A stretch of DNA of 64,000 nt from Scenedesmus sp. ARA3 (GCA_004335835.1 RWJK01001498.1:1442-65441); one strand, 5' to 3'; numbered from the stretch's first letter, positions 1 to 12,389 are shown. Notes: generated by a model from the sequence alone, not told the origin. Numbers and translations: made by a program.

Positions 1-60
<60 letters not shown>
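1..60. repeat. GT dinucleotide microsatellite
   Basis: The first 60 bases are an uninterrupted run of GT units. The run touches the window edge, so its full length is unknown. It is a simple-sequence repeat with no coding meaning. Confidence 0.99.
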
Positions 61-62
<2 letters not shown>

Positions 63-3000
63 CGTACGCGTGCCTCATGGCATCATGTCTGCTGTGGGCG
101 GTGTGCTGTTGTGCTGGATGGGGCCAGCAGGGGTCTAGCCACTAACTGGCCATGACTCTACAGCGGCCTGCTGCGGCATTGCTATGGCACCTCTGAAGTA
201 CTGCATATGTCTGCTGCAGCTGCAAGCGGAATGTTGGAATGCTGGTGTATGCAACGATGCAGTGCTACTTACTCACTCATGCCGACAGTGTGAAGGCTTT
301 GGGGCGTGTGACGGCTCAAACAACCCAATGTTATTTCCTTGCCCTTGTGTCGTTTGGCGGTGACGTTGACAGCTGTATAACACTTGACCAGGCTTACTGC
401 GGCGTTCGTAAGCGTGTGCAGTGTGTGTTATACCTCTTGGCTGGCAGGCTGGCTGGCTGGCTGCACTGCTTGTGCTGCGGCATTATTCGGGCGCGTGGTG
501 CAAAACGTGCCACCTGCTACATATCCTTGCACACCCTTGGTGTTGCTTCCATGCAACACGCCGCCACTACCGTGTACTGGGCATCGCCTTAATGCCTTAT
601 TTTACTCTATTGCGTGGAGGGGGCGGGGCATCTGGTGTGTGGGCGTAGCAGGATGGCTGGGCTTCTGTTGACACATCTGCAGCAGGCTCTGCGCTGCTCT
701 GCATATGCTGCTCTGGTGATGCTGCATATGCTGCTCTGGAGATGCTGCCTGCCTGCCTGCCTGCCTGGGCTGCTGCTCAATCAGCACAGCAGCTGCAGAC
801 TGCCGGCTAGCTCGTTTTGCTTGTATATACTCTGGTGTCCTGGCGACCGCTGTACACTCTGCAGCTGAGCACACAGGGCATGTCGACTGGGCTAACATGT
901 CATCGTAGAGATGAAGCATGAACAGAGCTGGAGTCGCTGCTGTGTGGTATGGTGCCTAACTTGTGGGTGAGGCAACAGAGGAGGTGCGCTGGCAGTGGGA
1001 CGCACGCAGTGAGCTGTCTGCTGTGTACTGCACTGCGAGGGGTGGGAGCCCCTGGCGCTGCTGCTGTAAACCAACCATGCGGCTGTGTACAGGCTGTCGG
1101 TCCGGGGCGTGGCTGTGCGATATGTGGTGGGGTTGAAATCGCCTCGTGTGGATCTGCTGCGCATGACATGCTTCAGGTGCTGTGTTGCGTGCCAGCCTTG
1201 TGTTGCCTGCAAGCTGTGGCCTCGCCACCTGCAGCTCCCTTTGGGTGGAGTTTCCTGCAAGTTTCCTGCAAGTGACGTCACTTGCGACGAGCCTACGCTG
1301 TGCGCATGTGTGTACTGCCTGTGTGCAGCCGCAGCTGCTGCCCCATGCAAGTTTGGTTGTGGTGGTGTGGGAGGTTTGCAATGAGCTGCTGCTGCTGCTG
1401 CTTGTCATTGCCGAATGCCATGACGCCCAGCGGCCCAGCTGCAACTTGTACAACATGTCATTCGCTGGAGTGTACTTGACGCGGAGGGTGCTGACTAACA
1501 TTGGGTCATTTGATGAGGGGTTCATGCAGCATGCGCTGGCACCGTTTGAGGCATGCTGTGTGGTGACTGGGACGACTCTGGCGAGCGAATGTGCTGGCCC
1601 ATCCGCTTGCGCAGCAGCAGCTGGGTGCGCGGTGTAATCTTTGTGCTTGCTTGCCAAACCTGTGTGTCGCCTGCATCATACTATGCTTTGTTCACGGACC
1701 GTACCGCTACACCAGTGTACTGCTGGTGATTTGATACTGCCTAGCTGACTCAGCTGCTTGCCCGCTGTGCGGCTGTCGGGAATGGCACGTTCGGCTTGAG
1801 GGATTGACCCTGCTGTGAGGGATGTGTGGGCTGTGGGAATGGCTTGTTGGGGTTTGAGGGACCAACATTGCTGGGAAGGATGGTGGACAGGCTTGCATGG
1901 GCAGCAGAGGTGTGGGGGCTGCAAGTGCGTGGCACTGAGGATGCAAAGAAAGCGCGACTTGCGTGAAGAACGTGTGAGCCTGCTGCTCATCAGCCACCAG
2001 GTCACATGGCAGCTCATGGGGTTGTTGCGGGTTGATCGGGTGCTGGCCTGCTGTTGGGTGTTGTGCCGCCAGCACTGCTCCCTCTGCTGCTCAGCTGTGC
2101 AATGTTGAGCCTTATGTGACTGCAATCATGTAGCACAGGGCAGATGGTGGCGGTATTATTTCATCAACGTGTGTGCTGCCCTCAGCGATTTGTGCGGGTG
2201 TATCTTTGCGACAGCCATACACACGCAGACATGTGTGATTGGGGTGCGCGCAGGAAACAGTGATGCTCTGTGGTTGCATGGGCATGGGCTGGGCTTGGTT
2301 GCTGGTGTGTATCTATCTCAGATACTTGCCGTTTGGCGAGGTATGTTGGCTGGCTGAATGGCTTGAAAGAGTGCGTGTTGCGCATTGGCTTGAAACCTTC
2401 CAGCAGCAGCACAGTTGCTGCTCGCGTGGTGACTTTGCGGCTGCATGTGTCTTCAACGCGATGCGTGCATTACTACTTCAGTACACCACTGCAGTACATT
2501 GCCACTGCAGTACATTATGACTGCGGCACATTACCACCAGTACATTACCACCGCAAGTGTGGCGACCTTCACGCAACGTTCTGGTTTCACTGCATGCAAC
2601 GTGTGTGCAGTAGACCCAGCGGCATGCGCTCACACAACACACTCAGGATACCCTGTTTGTGCTGCTTGTTGAGCTTTACTCATTCTGGCATGTGCTGTCG
2701 ACTCCAACACCTTATTTCATATAGTGAGAGGTGTGCTGCTGTGCGTGCTGCAGAGCAGTCTGATTTCACATGCGTGTGTGCTGCCTGCGCATTTCTTCAT
2801 GCAGTGTGCATGTTGTGCCTCAGCACCCAGGCTAATGTATGTGCACATGAGCCCCCAGACCATAGATGCTGAGGCTGCATATGGTGGCCTGACCATCATG
2901 TTCACCATTTAATTCAAAGTTAACAGTGCTACGTCCTGCCCTTTCACGCAAAAGGGAAGGCAGGCCAACTGCTGCTTTGTGCCTCCTGTGGCTGGGTGTA

Positions 3001-4005
3001 CGCCTGGTTTGCTGTTGACGTAGATTCTGCGTGTTGTCTTTGTGGAGATGCAGGCAGGTTGCAGGCCAACTGCAAGCCAGGGGAAAGTTGCTGGTGGTGA
3101 GGCAGGCGGGACAACAGAGCCAGGTTATTTTTAGGCTTATGGCTCTTTAGTCTGTTTGGTTGACGGATGAGTGTGCAGTGATGCACCAGATGAGCACGAT
3201 GCTGGCGCAACCTCCGTGCCGTGTGTTGCAGACTGCTCACCCGTATTGACATGGGTGGTTTTTGAGTTGACCATGATGCTGCACATGTCTTTGACCACCT
3301 CACCACTTTGTTGCTTGTCGGCCACTTGCGCTGCATTGTGGGCAGGATGCTGCAGCTGCAGCATTTGTGGGACGTGCTGCTTGTGCGTTGTGTCACACAC
3401 TGCACACTGCATCGTCAGCTGGGAATCAGGGCTGAGGTTGCCGCTTCCATTGTGGGTTTGAGGATGGGTTTGTTCTCACACTTGCAGGACCTGCTGGTCT
3501 ATGTAACCGCTGTATCAAAGAACCCTGCTGTCTCTTGGATCTGCTATTGGCAGGGTGGACAGTTGCTGTTGTGCACAGTGGGGAAAGCTTCACGATTTTA
3601 AGCAATGGCGCGGCACATCTCCTGGCACGTAATTGGCGTGAGCCCAAGTAACAGCACGAAAACAAACATTGTGATCGAGCTAAGGTGGAGCTCAGGTGGA
3701 GCGCACACCAACAACCAGCGTCACTGACGTCAGGCACATTGCCAAGCCCTAAACCAGATGCACAGCTGCATGCGCGTATGCTCTCAAGAGCTAAGCTAGG
3801 GGCACTGGGATGATACAGTCTGGTTTTCGTGAGGTGTTACGCTTACGATTGCATGCTGGTGCCTGGCAAGCAACAAGCAGCACAAAAATTGACACAGGAA
3901 CAGTACCTACATTCACCCCAGCACAGCTACTTGAGCCGCAGAGGTGGCACGTTTACTGACTCCTGAAGTATAGTCTCTTAATTTTAAGCGATCAACCGCA
4001 TCAGG
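61..4005 (+). other. T/G-rich noncoding region upstream of EMC5
   Basis: No exon chain could be built here. The many short open frames lack conserved motifs and phase-compatible partners. The plus strand is rich in T and G, the composition seen in introns and 3' flanks of plus-strand genes elsewhere in this window. It therefore probably holds the long 3' untranslated region or introns of a plus-strand gene lying mostly outside the window, followed by the EMC5 promoter at roughly 3650-4005. That reading is inference. Confidence 0.45.
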
Positions 4006-4949
4006 ATGAAGATCGGGAACGCAGCAACGTTCGTAGGCTTAGTCGTGCTGCTGCGGTGTGCTTGGGCGGTTTCGCAATGTAAGGGCCTATTTATGCCTAT
4101 ATAAAGCCCTTATACATCATACAGATGTTGCCTGACACGTCGTGGGCTTCTCTTTTGCAGACAGGGACATGCTGAAGCTTACACAGCAAGAGTTCACTGG
4201 CCTGCCTCAACACTTGCAGCTGGAACTGCTGATAGGAACAGCGTTATGTTTGATAGGTGAGCAACTTGTGCTCAGGGTGCTGTCTGGGCCTGCTGGCCTG
4301 CGCTGCAATGGACAACATGAAACTTGCTGCAGCTTGTGCATGTCACTGCTGCTGCTTGGATCTCTGCTTAATTGCATGTCTGATGTTAATTTGCCTTATT
4401 CCCTGGTACGCTCTGCAGGTGGATTTATCATTTCAGGCGGTGTCAAGCCCATCGTCATCAGCAGAGGCGCACCGTGAGTGGCCATGCAGCAGCACCAGCA
4501 GCAGCACCAGGCAGGCTGTACAGCGCAGCAAGGCAGCAGTACAACAGCGCTGTTTCATGGCAGGTGCATCTTTCCGGCGTGCGATGTCTGAGTTCAGGGG
4601 CTGGTCTATAGCCAAGTCAGCTTCACTGGCTCTGCCGTGCATCTTCCAGTGTTGCAGTGTGGCTGCTGCGTGCCACAAACACAGGATGCTGATCGCACAG
4701 CAGGGTGCCAAGCAGCAGGGCAGACTCAGAAACGCTGCTCATGAACAAGCAGCAAATCAATGCTTGCCTATAATCTAGCAGCAGTACGGTGTGTGGTGCC
4801 TTGGCAACCAGGCCTAACCCCTTCTGTATCTGTGCTGCTGCGGTGTGGCTGCTTGCAGGAGCGTGGACACTGGCAGCAGCCGGGCAGGATTCATCCAAGT
4901 GAACCACAGAGGCAAGGCGCTGCCGCTGCCGCCGTTTGTCACTAGTTGA
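4006..4949 (+). CDS. EMC5: ER membrane protein complex subunit 5 (EMC5/MMGT family)
   Basis: Four exons, 4006-4078, 4161-4256, 4419-4473 and 4859-4949, join in phase (1,1,2) into a 104-residue protein. EMC5 is a small subunit of the ER membrane protein complex, which inserts tail-anchored and multipass proteins into the ER membrane; animal homologues are also annotated as membrane magnesium transporters (MMGT). The first exon encodes a hydrophobic segment (residues 8-24). It is followed by the family block QYRDMLKLTQQEF, a second hydrophobic segment (about 48-65), and the C-terminal signature NHRGKALP, matching plant NHRGR. Length is typical for the family (about 105). All introns are GT-AG. 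The first ATG of the chain is used. The exons are too short to appear as one reading frame, so frame-based gene finding would miss this gene. Identification rests on motif recognition without a database search. Confidence 0.93.
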
Positions 4950-5803
4950 TGCGGCAGTAGATTGGGCGTGACATCGCAGCATAGCAGCAGAGGAACGGCA
5001 TAGCAGTAGGCAGCATGCCGAGCTGGATGTTGAGCAGCGCTGCGCATGACACGCTTACAGAAGATGTGGCGTGTGTGGCGGCCAGGCAGCGCTCAGTCTG
5101 TGCCTCGCCTGTGGTAATCGCCAGCAAGCAGAGCATGCAATGCATCAGAGGGTCACCCTGACCTACGGTAGGTTGCGCTTATCATGCGCTCTGTCAAGAG
5201 CTAGCTCCAGCGCTGTGGTGGTGTCGCGCTGCTCAGTGCGCATGTTGAGGGGCTGGCCTGGCAGCAGTTGGCCCACTCAGTTTGGAATGCCGTGTTCGGT
5301 GGTGAACAAGCAAGCTGCCGCAGCTTTGTGCCTACTCTACATGTCATGTTCCAGCAGGGTTGTGTGTTGCTTGTGGTGTTCAGCTGTTCAGGCATGCTGT
5401 GCATCAATTGTAGGACACCTGGCAGGGACACGGGGCGTGAGGTGTGGGACCCAAAACGCGTGCTGCTTCACTGCTGTGGCCTGTGTACAATTTGGTACAC
5501 GTTGCGCTGTGTTGGGAGATGACGTTGTGCCATATGTGTGCTGGGTACGGCGCCAGGCGGCACCGGCAAATATATGTTGGAAGCTTGTGCACAGCACGCT
5601 GTTGTGCTGCATCACGTTGCTGTTGGCAGTTCCTGCTGCTTGCACACTATGTATTGCGTGTAGCGTAGCGTTTGCAGTCATCCTGTTGGTCCAGCAGCGT
5701 CACCAACAGGTTCATTGCTGTGGCTTTCCAGCAGCCATGGTGGCCTTTCGGGGGACCACTTCTTGCCATGTGAGTACGCATTATGTTGCATCATGCTTAT
5801 GCT

Positions 5804-5808
5804 TGTAA
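5804..5808 (+). terminator. Candidate TGTAA poly(A) signal of EMC5
   Basis: TGTAA is the established near-upstream poly(A) element of chlorophyte algae. This copy is 855 bp past the EMC5 stop codon in T/G-rich sequence. A pentamer occurs often by chance, so 3'-end reads would be needed to confirm it. Confidence 0.35.
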
Positions 5809-5954
5809 TGCAATCGGCAACTTTCTTTATGTGGCTTGTCAGTGCTGGCCTGTTGCATCACCGCCACACTGGCAAACGCGTAACTGCTGTCTCAAGCTCA
5901 GCACCCTCGCCCCTGGTAACGATTACTTAAGAATGTCTTGTCATAAGCATAATT

Positions 5955-5959
5955 TTACA
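5955..5959 (-). terminator. Candidate TGTAA poly(A) signal of the lumen-protein gene
   Basis: TTACA on the plus strand, TGTAA on the minus strand, 103 bp past the stop codon of the gene ending at 6062. Its spacing from the EMC5 signal fits two convergent transcripts. Confidence 0.35.
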
Positions 5960-6061
5960 TCATAGCCATACCAACGCCCACACCGGGGCAGCAGGACTTC
6001 CTGTAGATCAAAAAGATATTACCCGTTCACACATGCTCAGTGAGTGCAGTGCGCCGCTGCT

Positions 6062-7915
6062 CTACCGGATGGAAGAGGCTGCTGCCAGCTCGTCGCAGTC
6101 GCCAGTGATCTCGCAATCCGCCAGCGCCTGCGCGTCAGGCGCGCCGCCGATCAGGCCGCTGCCCTGCCCTGGCAGCATCTTGCCTGGGAAGCCGCTCGCC
6201 TGCAGCAGCAGCAGCAGAACCGAGTCGATGTCGGCACACGCAACAGCAGCAAACCGCAAGAGCAGAACGGACAGCAGTCAACAGGCAAGGCGGCCAGCAC
6301 TTTGCGTAGCCACACAAAGCCTGAGACGCCGCCTAAGGCGGCTTGCCAGCCCTGATTCACCTGTGCAACAACCTGCATGCACCGAACCCCACCTACAGAA
6401 CCCTGGCCACTGACTGAACCCCCCGCACCTTGAACCCTGTGAGCTTCAGCGGCCCCAGCTCGTACTGCTCCAGCGGCACAAACAGCTTGAAGGACACCTT
6501 GCTCACGCCAGGCGCAATCTCATCGATGTATGCGATGCGGATGTTCTCGGTCTGCATGCAGAGATAGATACAGAGGGAGAGGCCAACAGCAGGAGTGGAG
6601 TTGAGCAGAAAAGGCGGCAGGGAAGGCAAATTATCTGCAGCTTGCAGGCCGTAGAGCAGCAGCGGCGTGTGGTGACAGCAAATGAGGCTGTGAGGCCAGG
6701 TTGTGGGTGCAGTGTGACAGCTGGCAGGCTAGCTGCTGTGCGTAACAGTTGGGCTGCCAAGTGATGCGTTGTGCGCGGCAGGATGCAGTTGTGGAGGCAG
6801 GTTGTCTTGCTGCTGCGCGGTCGCAAACGGCGCTGCTGCTGCACGGTCTGCGGGCTGCACACTGTCCTGCTGCTGCGTTGACTGGCAGCGCACTGTGCTG
6901 TTGTCATTGCGTGCTGCTCACATCATCTATTGCGGCCTCCCCGTTGGTGTCGTACACCCTTCCAAACACGTCTGCGTTGTACAGCGGCTTCTTGGTGGGG
7001 TTGTTTGCTGCTGCTGTGATGTCCAGGCAGGCCGCTTTCTGGGAGCCTCCGGAAAATGTGACGCCACCAACTGTGGACACGCCAGCTGCGATGTGCAACA
7101 CATAACACAACATTAACGGCAGCATGCTGCTGTTACTTGTAACACTACTAGTGTTGGTATGCATACTAGCATTATTGTACACTCTTGAACAGCTAGGCAG
7201 CAGGCGGATTGCCATGATGCATACACTGCTGCTCGGTCAACAGCACGCAGGGCTGCGCTCGCAGCAGACTGCCGCGTCCACCCAAGCAGGACATACGTTA
7301 GCATGCGGATGCAACACGGTGTATCATTGGCAGCTGCAGTTGGCCGGCCACAGCAGCAGATGAAATGCAACCACCGCAGTGCAGCATGCCTGTGCTAACT
7401 GACGTGGACCGCTGTGCCTGCTTGTTGCATGCTGATCACCACATCGCGTGCAACGTAAGCATTCATACCTGCGCAATCCACCCTGCTGACGACTATGTCT
7501 TCAAGTTTGACTGAGACAGGGCCAAAGGCATGTGCTGACGGCGCCAGCAAGAGCGCCACCGCTGCTGCTGCTGACACCACCCGTTGTGCCACTGTTGCAG
7601 CTCCATCTGCCAACACAGTGGAAGCAGGACAGATGGGCATGCTATACTTAGTTTGTTATAGCGACCAAGGGCGCATGTAGCCCGAAAAATTGAGCACATG
7701 AACGCGCTACAGCTCTGCAGGTACATGTGGTGTGTTGTCCTGCTGCACCTACCAATGCTGGAAGCAGTGCCAGTGGAGGAAGATGCGGCAGCAACTGTCA
7801 ATGACTGTCGCTTTGACTTGACCAAGCATGTAGGTGCGATAAGAGAGTGACGGAACGGTGCAGCATTGGCCTTTGCCGTGCTGCCACGGACTTCGATGCG
7901 ATGCAGTGTGGCCAT
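6062..7915 (-). CDS. Predicted thylakoid-lumen protein of unknown function
   Basis: Five exons (7915-7753, 7606-7469, 7085-6922, 6551-6429, 6199-6062) join in phases 1,1,0,0 to give 241 residues. Residues 1-54 are rich in Ser, Ala, Thr and basic residues like a chloroplast transit peptide. Residues 64-81 form an alanine/leucine segment ending in AHA, a typical thylakoid processing site, so the mature protein would start at Phe82 in the lumen. Only one Arg (63) precedes the hydrophobic core, which favours Sec over Tat export. The mature part holds the blocks NADVFGRVYDTNGEAA, ENIRIAYIDEIAPG and GFPGKMLPGQGSGL and several cysteines (VDC, KAAC, CEITGDCD). It resembles conserved green-lineage lumen proteins but I cannot name the family. 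Two introns have GTGCGG or GTGAGC donors. The start is the first ATG of exon 1; an upstream in-frame TTG is ignored. Confidence 0.85.
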
Positions 7916-8343
7916 GGCGTGTGATGTGTCGTGGATCTCAGCCAAACCTATATCATGTCAGTTGATTGAACATCAAATTGTTGTTGCGAGCAGTTCACGC
8001 GCTGAAGACGTGCTGGGATGACAAGGGTTTGGCAGGATTGTGTCTTTGCTTGATGAAGTTCAAATCAATCATCAGTCCAGGATGTCTAGAATTCGTGACC
8101 CTTTCCTAATTTAAGCTGTCTCATTCACCTGAGCCGAGGTCATCTTATCAGCAGAGATACATGTACTGCATCACACGCTCCTCGCTCTGTTGAGCAACCC
8201 GAAACCCAACACATGATTTAAGTTCATCCTACACTTGTATGCTGATGTGCTGGCAGCGAGCACCTCGTGCTTAATAGCGGCGGAGCTGTGAAAGCCAGTC
8301 AGGCTGTTGCTGTCACAGGCACTGCTGACCCCAACCAGCAGCG
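7916..8343. promoter_or_regulatory. 428-bp divergent promoter region
   Basis: This gap separates the start codon of the minus-strand lumen-protein gene from the first supported exon of the plus-strand FAM194-thioredoxin gene. It must hold both promoters unless the latter has an earlier exon. I see no TATA box at a useful distance and no clear coding segment. Confidence 0.5.
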
Positions 8344-11109
8344 ATGCAACTGGACACATTAAGCTCAGACGGGGATGGTACCATTCTGTAAGCCATTAGA
8401 CGCTATACAGCAGACATTGTCCGCACACAGCAGCGGTCTGCAGATGATGCTGACACCAGGGGTGTTCAACCTGATGCAGCTACCCCTCTGGCAGGACAGC
8501 AGTAACCGTGTGCAAGAGTGCATCTGGCTTCTTCCACACATTCATTGCTGACTGTGCTGACAGTGATGTCTTCCAGGTGAATTGAGGCTGTGGTACTTTC
8601 CAGCCGGCACGGCGATAGTGGGCCGCAGCTGCCGCAGCATGTGGTGTGTTACATGCTAGCCTGACGCTTGGCATGGGTTTCTGCAGCAGCTGCGTGCTGG
8701 CACTGCAGCATTCATGACACCACACTATTCACATGGCAGGGTTTGGCATGCAGGTGCTCTGCTGCTTCGACACGGATGGAGTTGGCAGCGTCAACTATGC
8801 ACAGGGAGGCAACCCATGGTGCGCACTCTTCATGCTCTAGCAGCCCCGCCAGCAGCAGCAGCAGCAGCAGCGCACCTTAACTTCGGCACAGCTATGCAGT
8901 GCTGCACATCAGCTGTACCAGCGCTGTGCGTCAGGGGCTGCAGAAGTACGAGCAGCAACAGCAGAGAGTCATCAGCACCATTGAGCCTTCGGTGTGCCGC
9001 AACATGCTGGAAGCTTTGTTGCTGTCGCCGCTGCTGGTGCTGCTGCTGCAGGCTTGTCACCACCAAAGCAGGCTGGATGCTGTGCAGCAAAGAAGGCAGA
9101 ATTGAGCAGCGCGGCAGTTGGCCCCGCACAGCCAACGAGCCGATTATGTGAGTACAGTGCGGATGCTGTGCACGTAAGCAACAGGCAGCCAAGCAGCCGC
9201 TGTTTCAAACAGAGCCCGAAGAGTGTGCGCGCCGAACGTCACGCAGTTAAACAGGCAGCGCAGGCATCACAGGAGCAGCAGCATGTCATTGTTGAGGCCT
9301 ACCGAGTGCACAGACCACGTGGGCGTGGCAACGGGAGAAATGAAATGCTATCTTCATCACTATTGGCGATGGGTGTACACCTGATGGATGGCTTGATGAC
9401 GCAGACCACTGTAAGGCTGGTGAGTCAACCTGCTTCATGCAGATACAAAGTTTGCATGCACCCGAGCTAGACAGGCGGATCTTCTCACACTGCTGGCTTG
9501 AAATGCAACCAATGCTTCAACTGCAATTCCTCTGTACCGTCTGGCCTGCACAGCTTGCTGGACCAAGTTGCTGCTGCTGAGGCCGCCCCTTCCTGTTGTA
9601 GTAAATGTGCAGTTTTTCTGTGCCCTTGATCAGTCCTCAATGACCTATGACCTTCTGAAAACATAAAAACTTGAACACCGCTGGCCCGCGGCAATGCGCT
9701 GCATGTTGCCATTCTTTATAATAAGAGACCTATTAAGCTGGTGGTGGTGGGGCATGGGTGGGTGGTCATGTCATGTGGTGCTGTGTCACACTGTGGGCTC
9801 CTGCTGGCTGAAAGCTGCTGGCTGGCGCTGCAGCCTGCTGCCGCTGTTTTGATTTGGCATGTCAAAAACTCACTGGCAACTCGTGCTAGCGCCATAGCCA
9901 TTGACTTTGACAAGACATCATGGCAAGCAGGCAGTGCTGAATGTGTAGCAGTACTTATCAGCAGTAGACAATTACATTGATTTGATTTGCGCCAGTTGAT
10001 TGTAACTCACTTGTCAAGCCACCCAGTTGTCATGCCAAACGCTTGCAGCCTGGGTCCAACCATGTCAGCCAGCAACTCTAGTCTGCTGCTGCCGCTGCTC
10101 CTGCACACTCCTGATGTGCAGCTGCCAAGTCACGCCGGAGCTCACAGTTACATTTGTGGACCAGCAACACATACAAGCAGCCTTCAGCTGTGCAGATGTT
10201 GACAGGCTGGTTCAGGTGGGGCTGTCGAGGCATGCTGTTCCCTGAGCTGCACACGCACCCAGAAGCAGCAGCAGCAGCAGCAGGGTTGCTTGCTCGGCTG
10301 CCCTCAGCCATCAGTGTATGCTGCTATCGCATCCAGGGCTGGCGCTTCAGCGCAACTTACGCCTGTGATGCTGTGTCCTCATGATCCTGCTTACCTTTGG
10401 CTGCTGCGCACCAGGTGGGCGAGTACCTGCGCCGCTCTGAGGGCATCGCTGCACTAGGCACGGATGCGCAGGGCAGGCTGCAGCTGGACATCCCTGCCAT
10501 CAGGCAGCGCATCAGCACAGTGGGCAGCCTGTACACTCCCCCAGGGCCACATCACAGCGTGACACCGCAGCCTGGGCTAAGTGAGGCTGCTTTTGCCGCG
10601 CTCTGGCAGATGGTTAGGCAGCCGGACAATCTTTATTCCGCAACACTTGCTGTGCTGGGTGGCTTTGAGGGTGAGGGGTGGGTTGTATGTGTGCAGCTGC
10701 TGAGTGCGGCTGGCCAGCAAGGATGAGTGATCAACGCAAGGGGCATGCCATGAGCAATGCCATGAGCTGCGGCAGCTCTCAGGCTGCTGTCAAGTCAAGC
10801 ACCATATCGGGAAACCAGCTGCACTTGCTGGGCATTATTCCGGTGCAAATTGTCAGTGGGCTCAGCCGGCTTGTTGCTGCTGCAACAGCAATCGCTGCAG
10901 CATCTTGCTTACTAGTGCTTGTACTTTCACTTGCAGGAAACTTGCGCAGCATAGTCAGCAAGATGGATCCTGCAAGCGAGCTGCGAGCTACCATCAGCGC
11001 ACTAGACAAGGGTCAGGCGCGCATTGCTGGCTTGACCACACTGAAGCACACATACGGCAGCCGCAGCAGCAGCAGGAGCAGCAGCAGGCCTGGCAGCAGT
11101 GCGCCAGCG

Positions 11110-11158
<49 letters not shown>

Positions 11159-12072
11159 CTGACACAGCAGATGCTGAGCAGGATGCTCCTTATGGCAGCC
11201 CTGTGCTGACGCCTGCGCAGCAGAAGCTGGCGGCAAAGCTCAAGGGCAGAGGTGGCTAAGCCCAACTATACTATCAGGTGTGTGTCGCCCGGATGTCACT
11301 TACGCCAGATAAGTTGTTCTCTGCTGCGGCTCTGCACAGCAACTGCAAAGCAGCAGAGGTTGCTCAACCAGCTAAAGTGTGCCGGCATTGCAGTGGCTGC
11401 CTATGCGATGGCGCTGGCTAACCCGATGAGTCAGGCAGGATGCTACCATGCTGAAGTCACACCCTGCCAACTTTGATTCATGCTGCATGTATGGCTGCTG
11501 CTGGCCACTGCTAATGATCTTGTCTGCGCCTGCAGGCGTAAGAAGCTGCCGCTGCTCAGCGTTGCCCAGCTGGATGCTCTGCTGGGCCCTGCGGGGCCGC
11601 AAGACGTGCTCATTGCAGTGTGTGTGCTGGCTAGCTGGAACCCAGTCTGCACGAAGCTGGAGCACTACCAGCTGCAGGCCGCGGCCTATGAGCTGCAGCA
11701 GCAGGCGGCAGCAGCCAAGCATGTGCACGGAGGAGGTGGCGGGGCATTGCAGCATGGCAGCAGTCGTGATGGCAGCGGCAGCAGCTGCAGCAGCAGTGTT
11801 GCTCTTGGTGCGGATGCTGCGTACGTACAGGTGACGAGTGGACATGCTTTCAGTTCATTTGGGCGTATGTGAAGTGCCAAGGTTGGGATACAACCAGCGC
11901 ATACGTGACAGATCACGGCCAGCAGGCATCGTGTTGGGAATGATGCTTCAGCAACGTGCATTCAGTGCATGCCAACAGCCTGCTGGCAGAGGTTGCACAA
12001 CCTCACAGCAGCGTATGAACACAGCCAGGGGCTTGTGTAGCATCCAGTTCTACAGTGACTGCCTCGCCTCAC

Positions 12073-12116
<44 letters not shown>

Positions 12117-12389
12117 GCGCAGATGTACAAAGTGGACGGCTCCGAGAGCCGTGAGCTGCAGCAGCGCTACGGCTTCCGCTCCATCCCCATGTTCCTGCTC
12201 TTCTACGGAGGCCGCCTGGTCAGCGCAGGCAACAGCATGCGCAGCGCCGATGAGTTCCTGGCAGCGGCAGCAGCGGGGCTGGCGGCTGGGCGGCGGCGCA
12301 ATTTTCTGCCGGAGGGCTTTAGGTTTGGCGCTGGCGGCGACAATGCGATGCTGGACAGCATCACCAAGGACATGTCGCTGCTGGGATGA
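8344..12389 (+). CDS. FAM194/ERICH6-like protein with C-terminal thioredoxin-like domain
   Basis: Ten exons join in phase: 8344-8387, 8495-8576, 8754-8818, 9052-9147, 10122-10215, 10415-10670, 10937-11251, 11340-11358 (19-nt microexon), 11536-11830 and 12123-12389, giving 510 residues. Residues 1-140 follow the FAM194 pattern known from ERICH6 proteins: VLCCFDTDGVGSVNYAQGG, then WLVTTKAGWMLCSKEGRIEQ, then TVTFVDQQHIQAAFSC. Residues about 213-320 are low complexity, with a polyalanine run encoded by GCA repeats. Residues 325-500 resemble a thioredoxin fold: VLIAVCVLASWNPVC in place of the WCGPC active site, then SIPMFLLFYGG with the cis-proline at 444. The first active-site Cys is Asn359, so disulfide exchange is unlikely and a binding role is more plausible. 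FAM194 proteins occur mainly in ciliated organisms; an axonemal role is inference. A CAG just upstream of the first ATG could be an acceptor, so a further 5' exon is possible. Domain naming is from memory of the family profile. Confidence 0.8.
12074..12122 (+). repeat. CTG repeat forming the last intron's 3' splice site
   Basis: About 14 CTG/TGC units run almost to the acceptor CAG before exon 10 of the FAM194-thioredoxin gene. The repeat supplies the pyrimidine tract. It also creates long spurious leucine or alanine frames. Confidence 0.9.

Larger units (their letters stand above)
4950..6061 (+). other. Convergent 3' flanks of EMC5 and the lumen-protein gene
   Basis: T/G-rich sequence follows the EMC5 stop codon. 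A TGTAA motif, the usual chlorophyte poly(A) signal, lies at 5804-5808 on the plus strand. The minus-strand equivalent (TTACA at 5955-5959) lies about 100 bp past the stop of the convergent gene. The two transcripts would thus end about 150 bp apart without overlapping. Open frames in this stretch show no family signature. Confidence 0.5.

Noticed and set aside
1380..1640. Plus-strand frame with a string resembling family-2 glycosyltransferases (NIGSFDEGF)
   Set aside because: Only a nine-residue similarity. No matching upstream or downstream exons, no good donor, and the surrounding sequence looks like untranslated T/G-rich DNA.
956..1657. 233-codon minus-strand open frame
   Set aside because: Low-complexity His/Ala/Ser/Thr composition, no motif, and antisense to the inferred transcription direction of the region.
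9160..10120. Additional exons of the FAM194-thioredoxin gene
   Set aside because: Exon ends at 9147 (phase 2) and 10122 join directly to give a continuous domain sequence; open segments between them have no motif.
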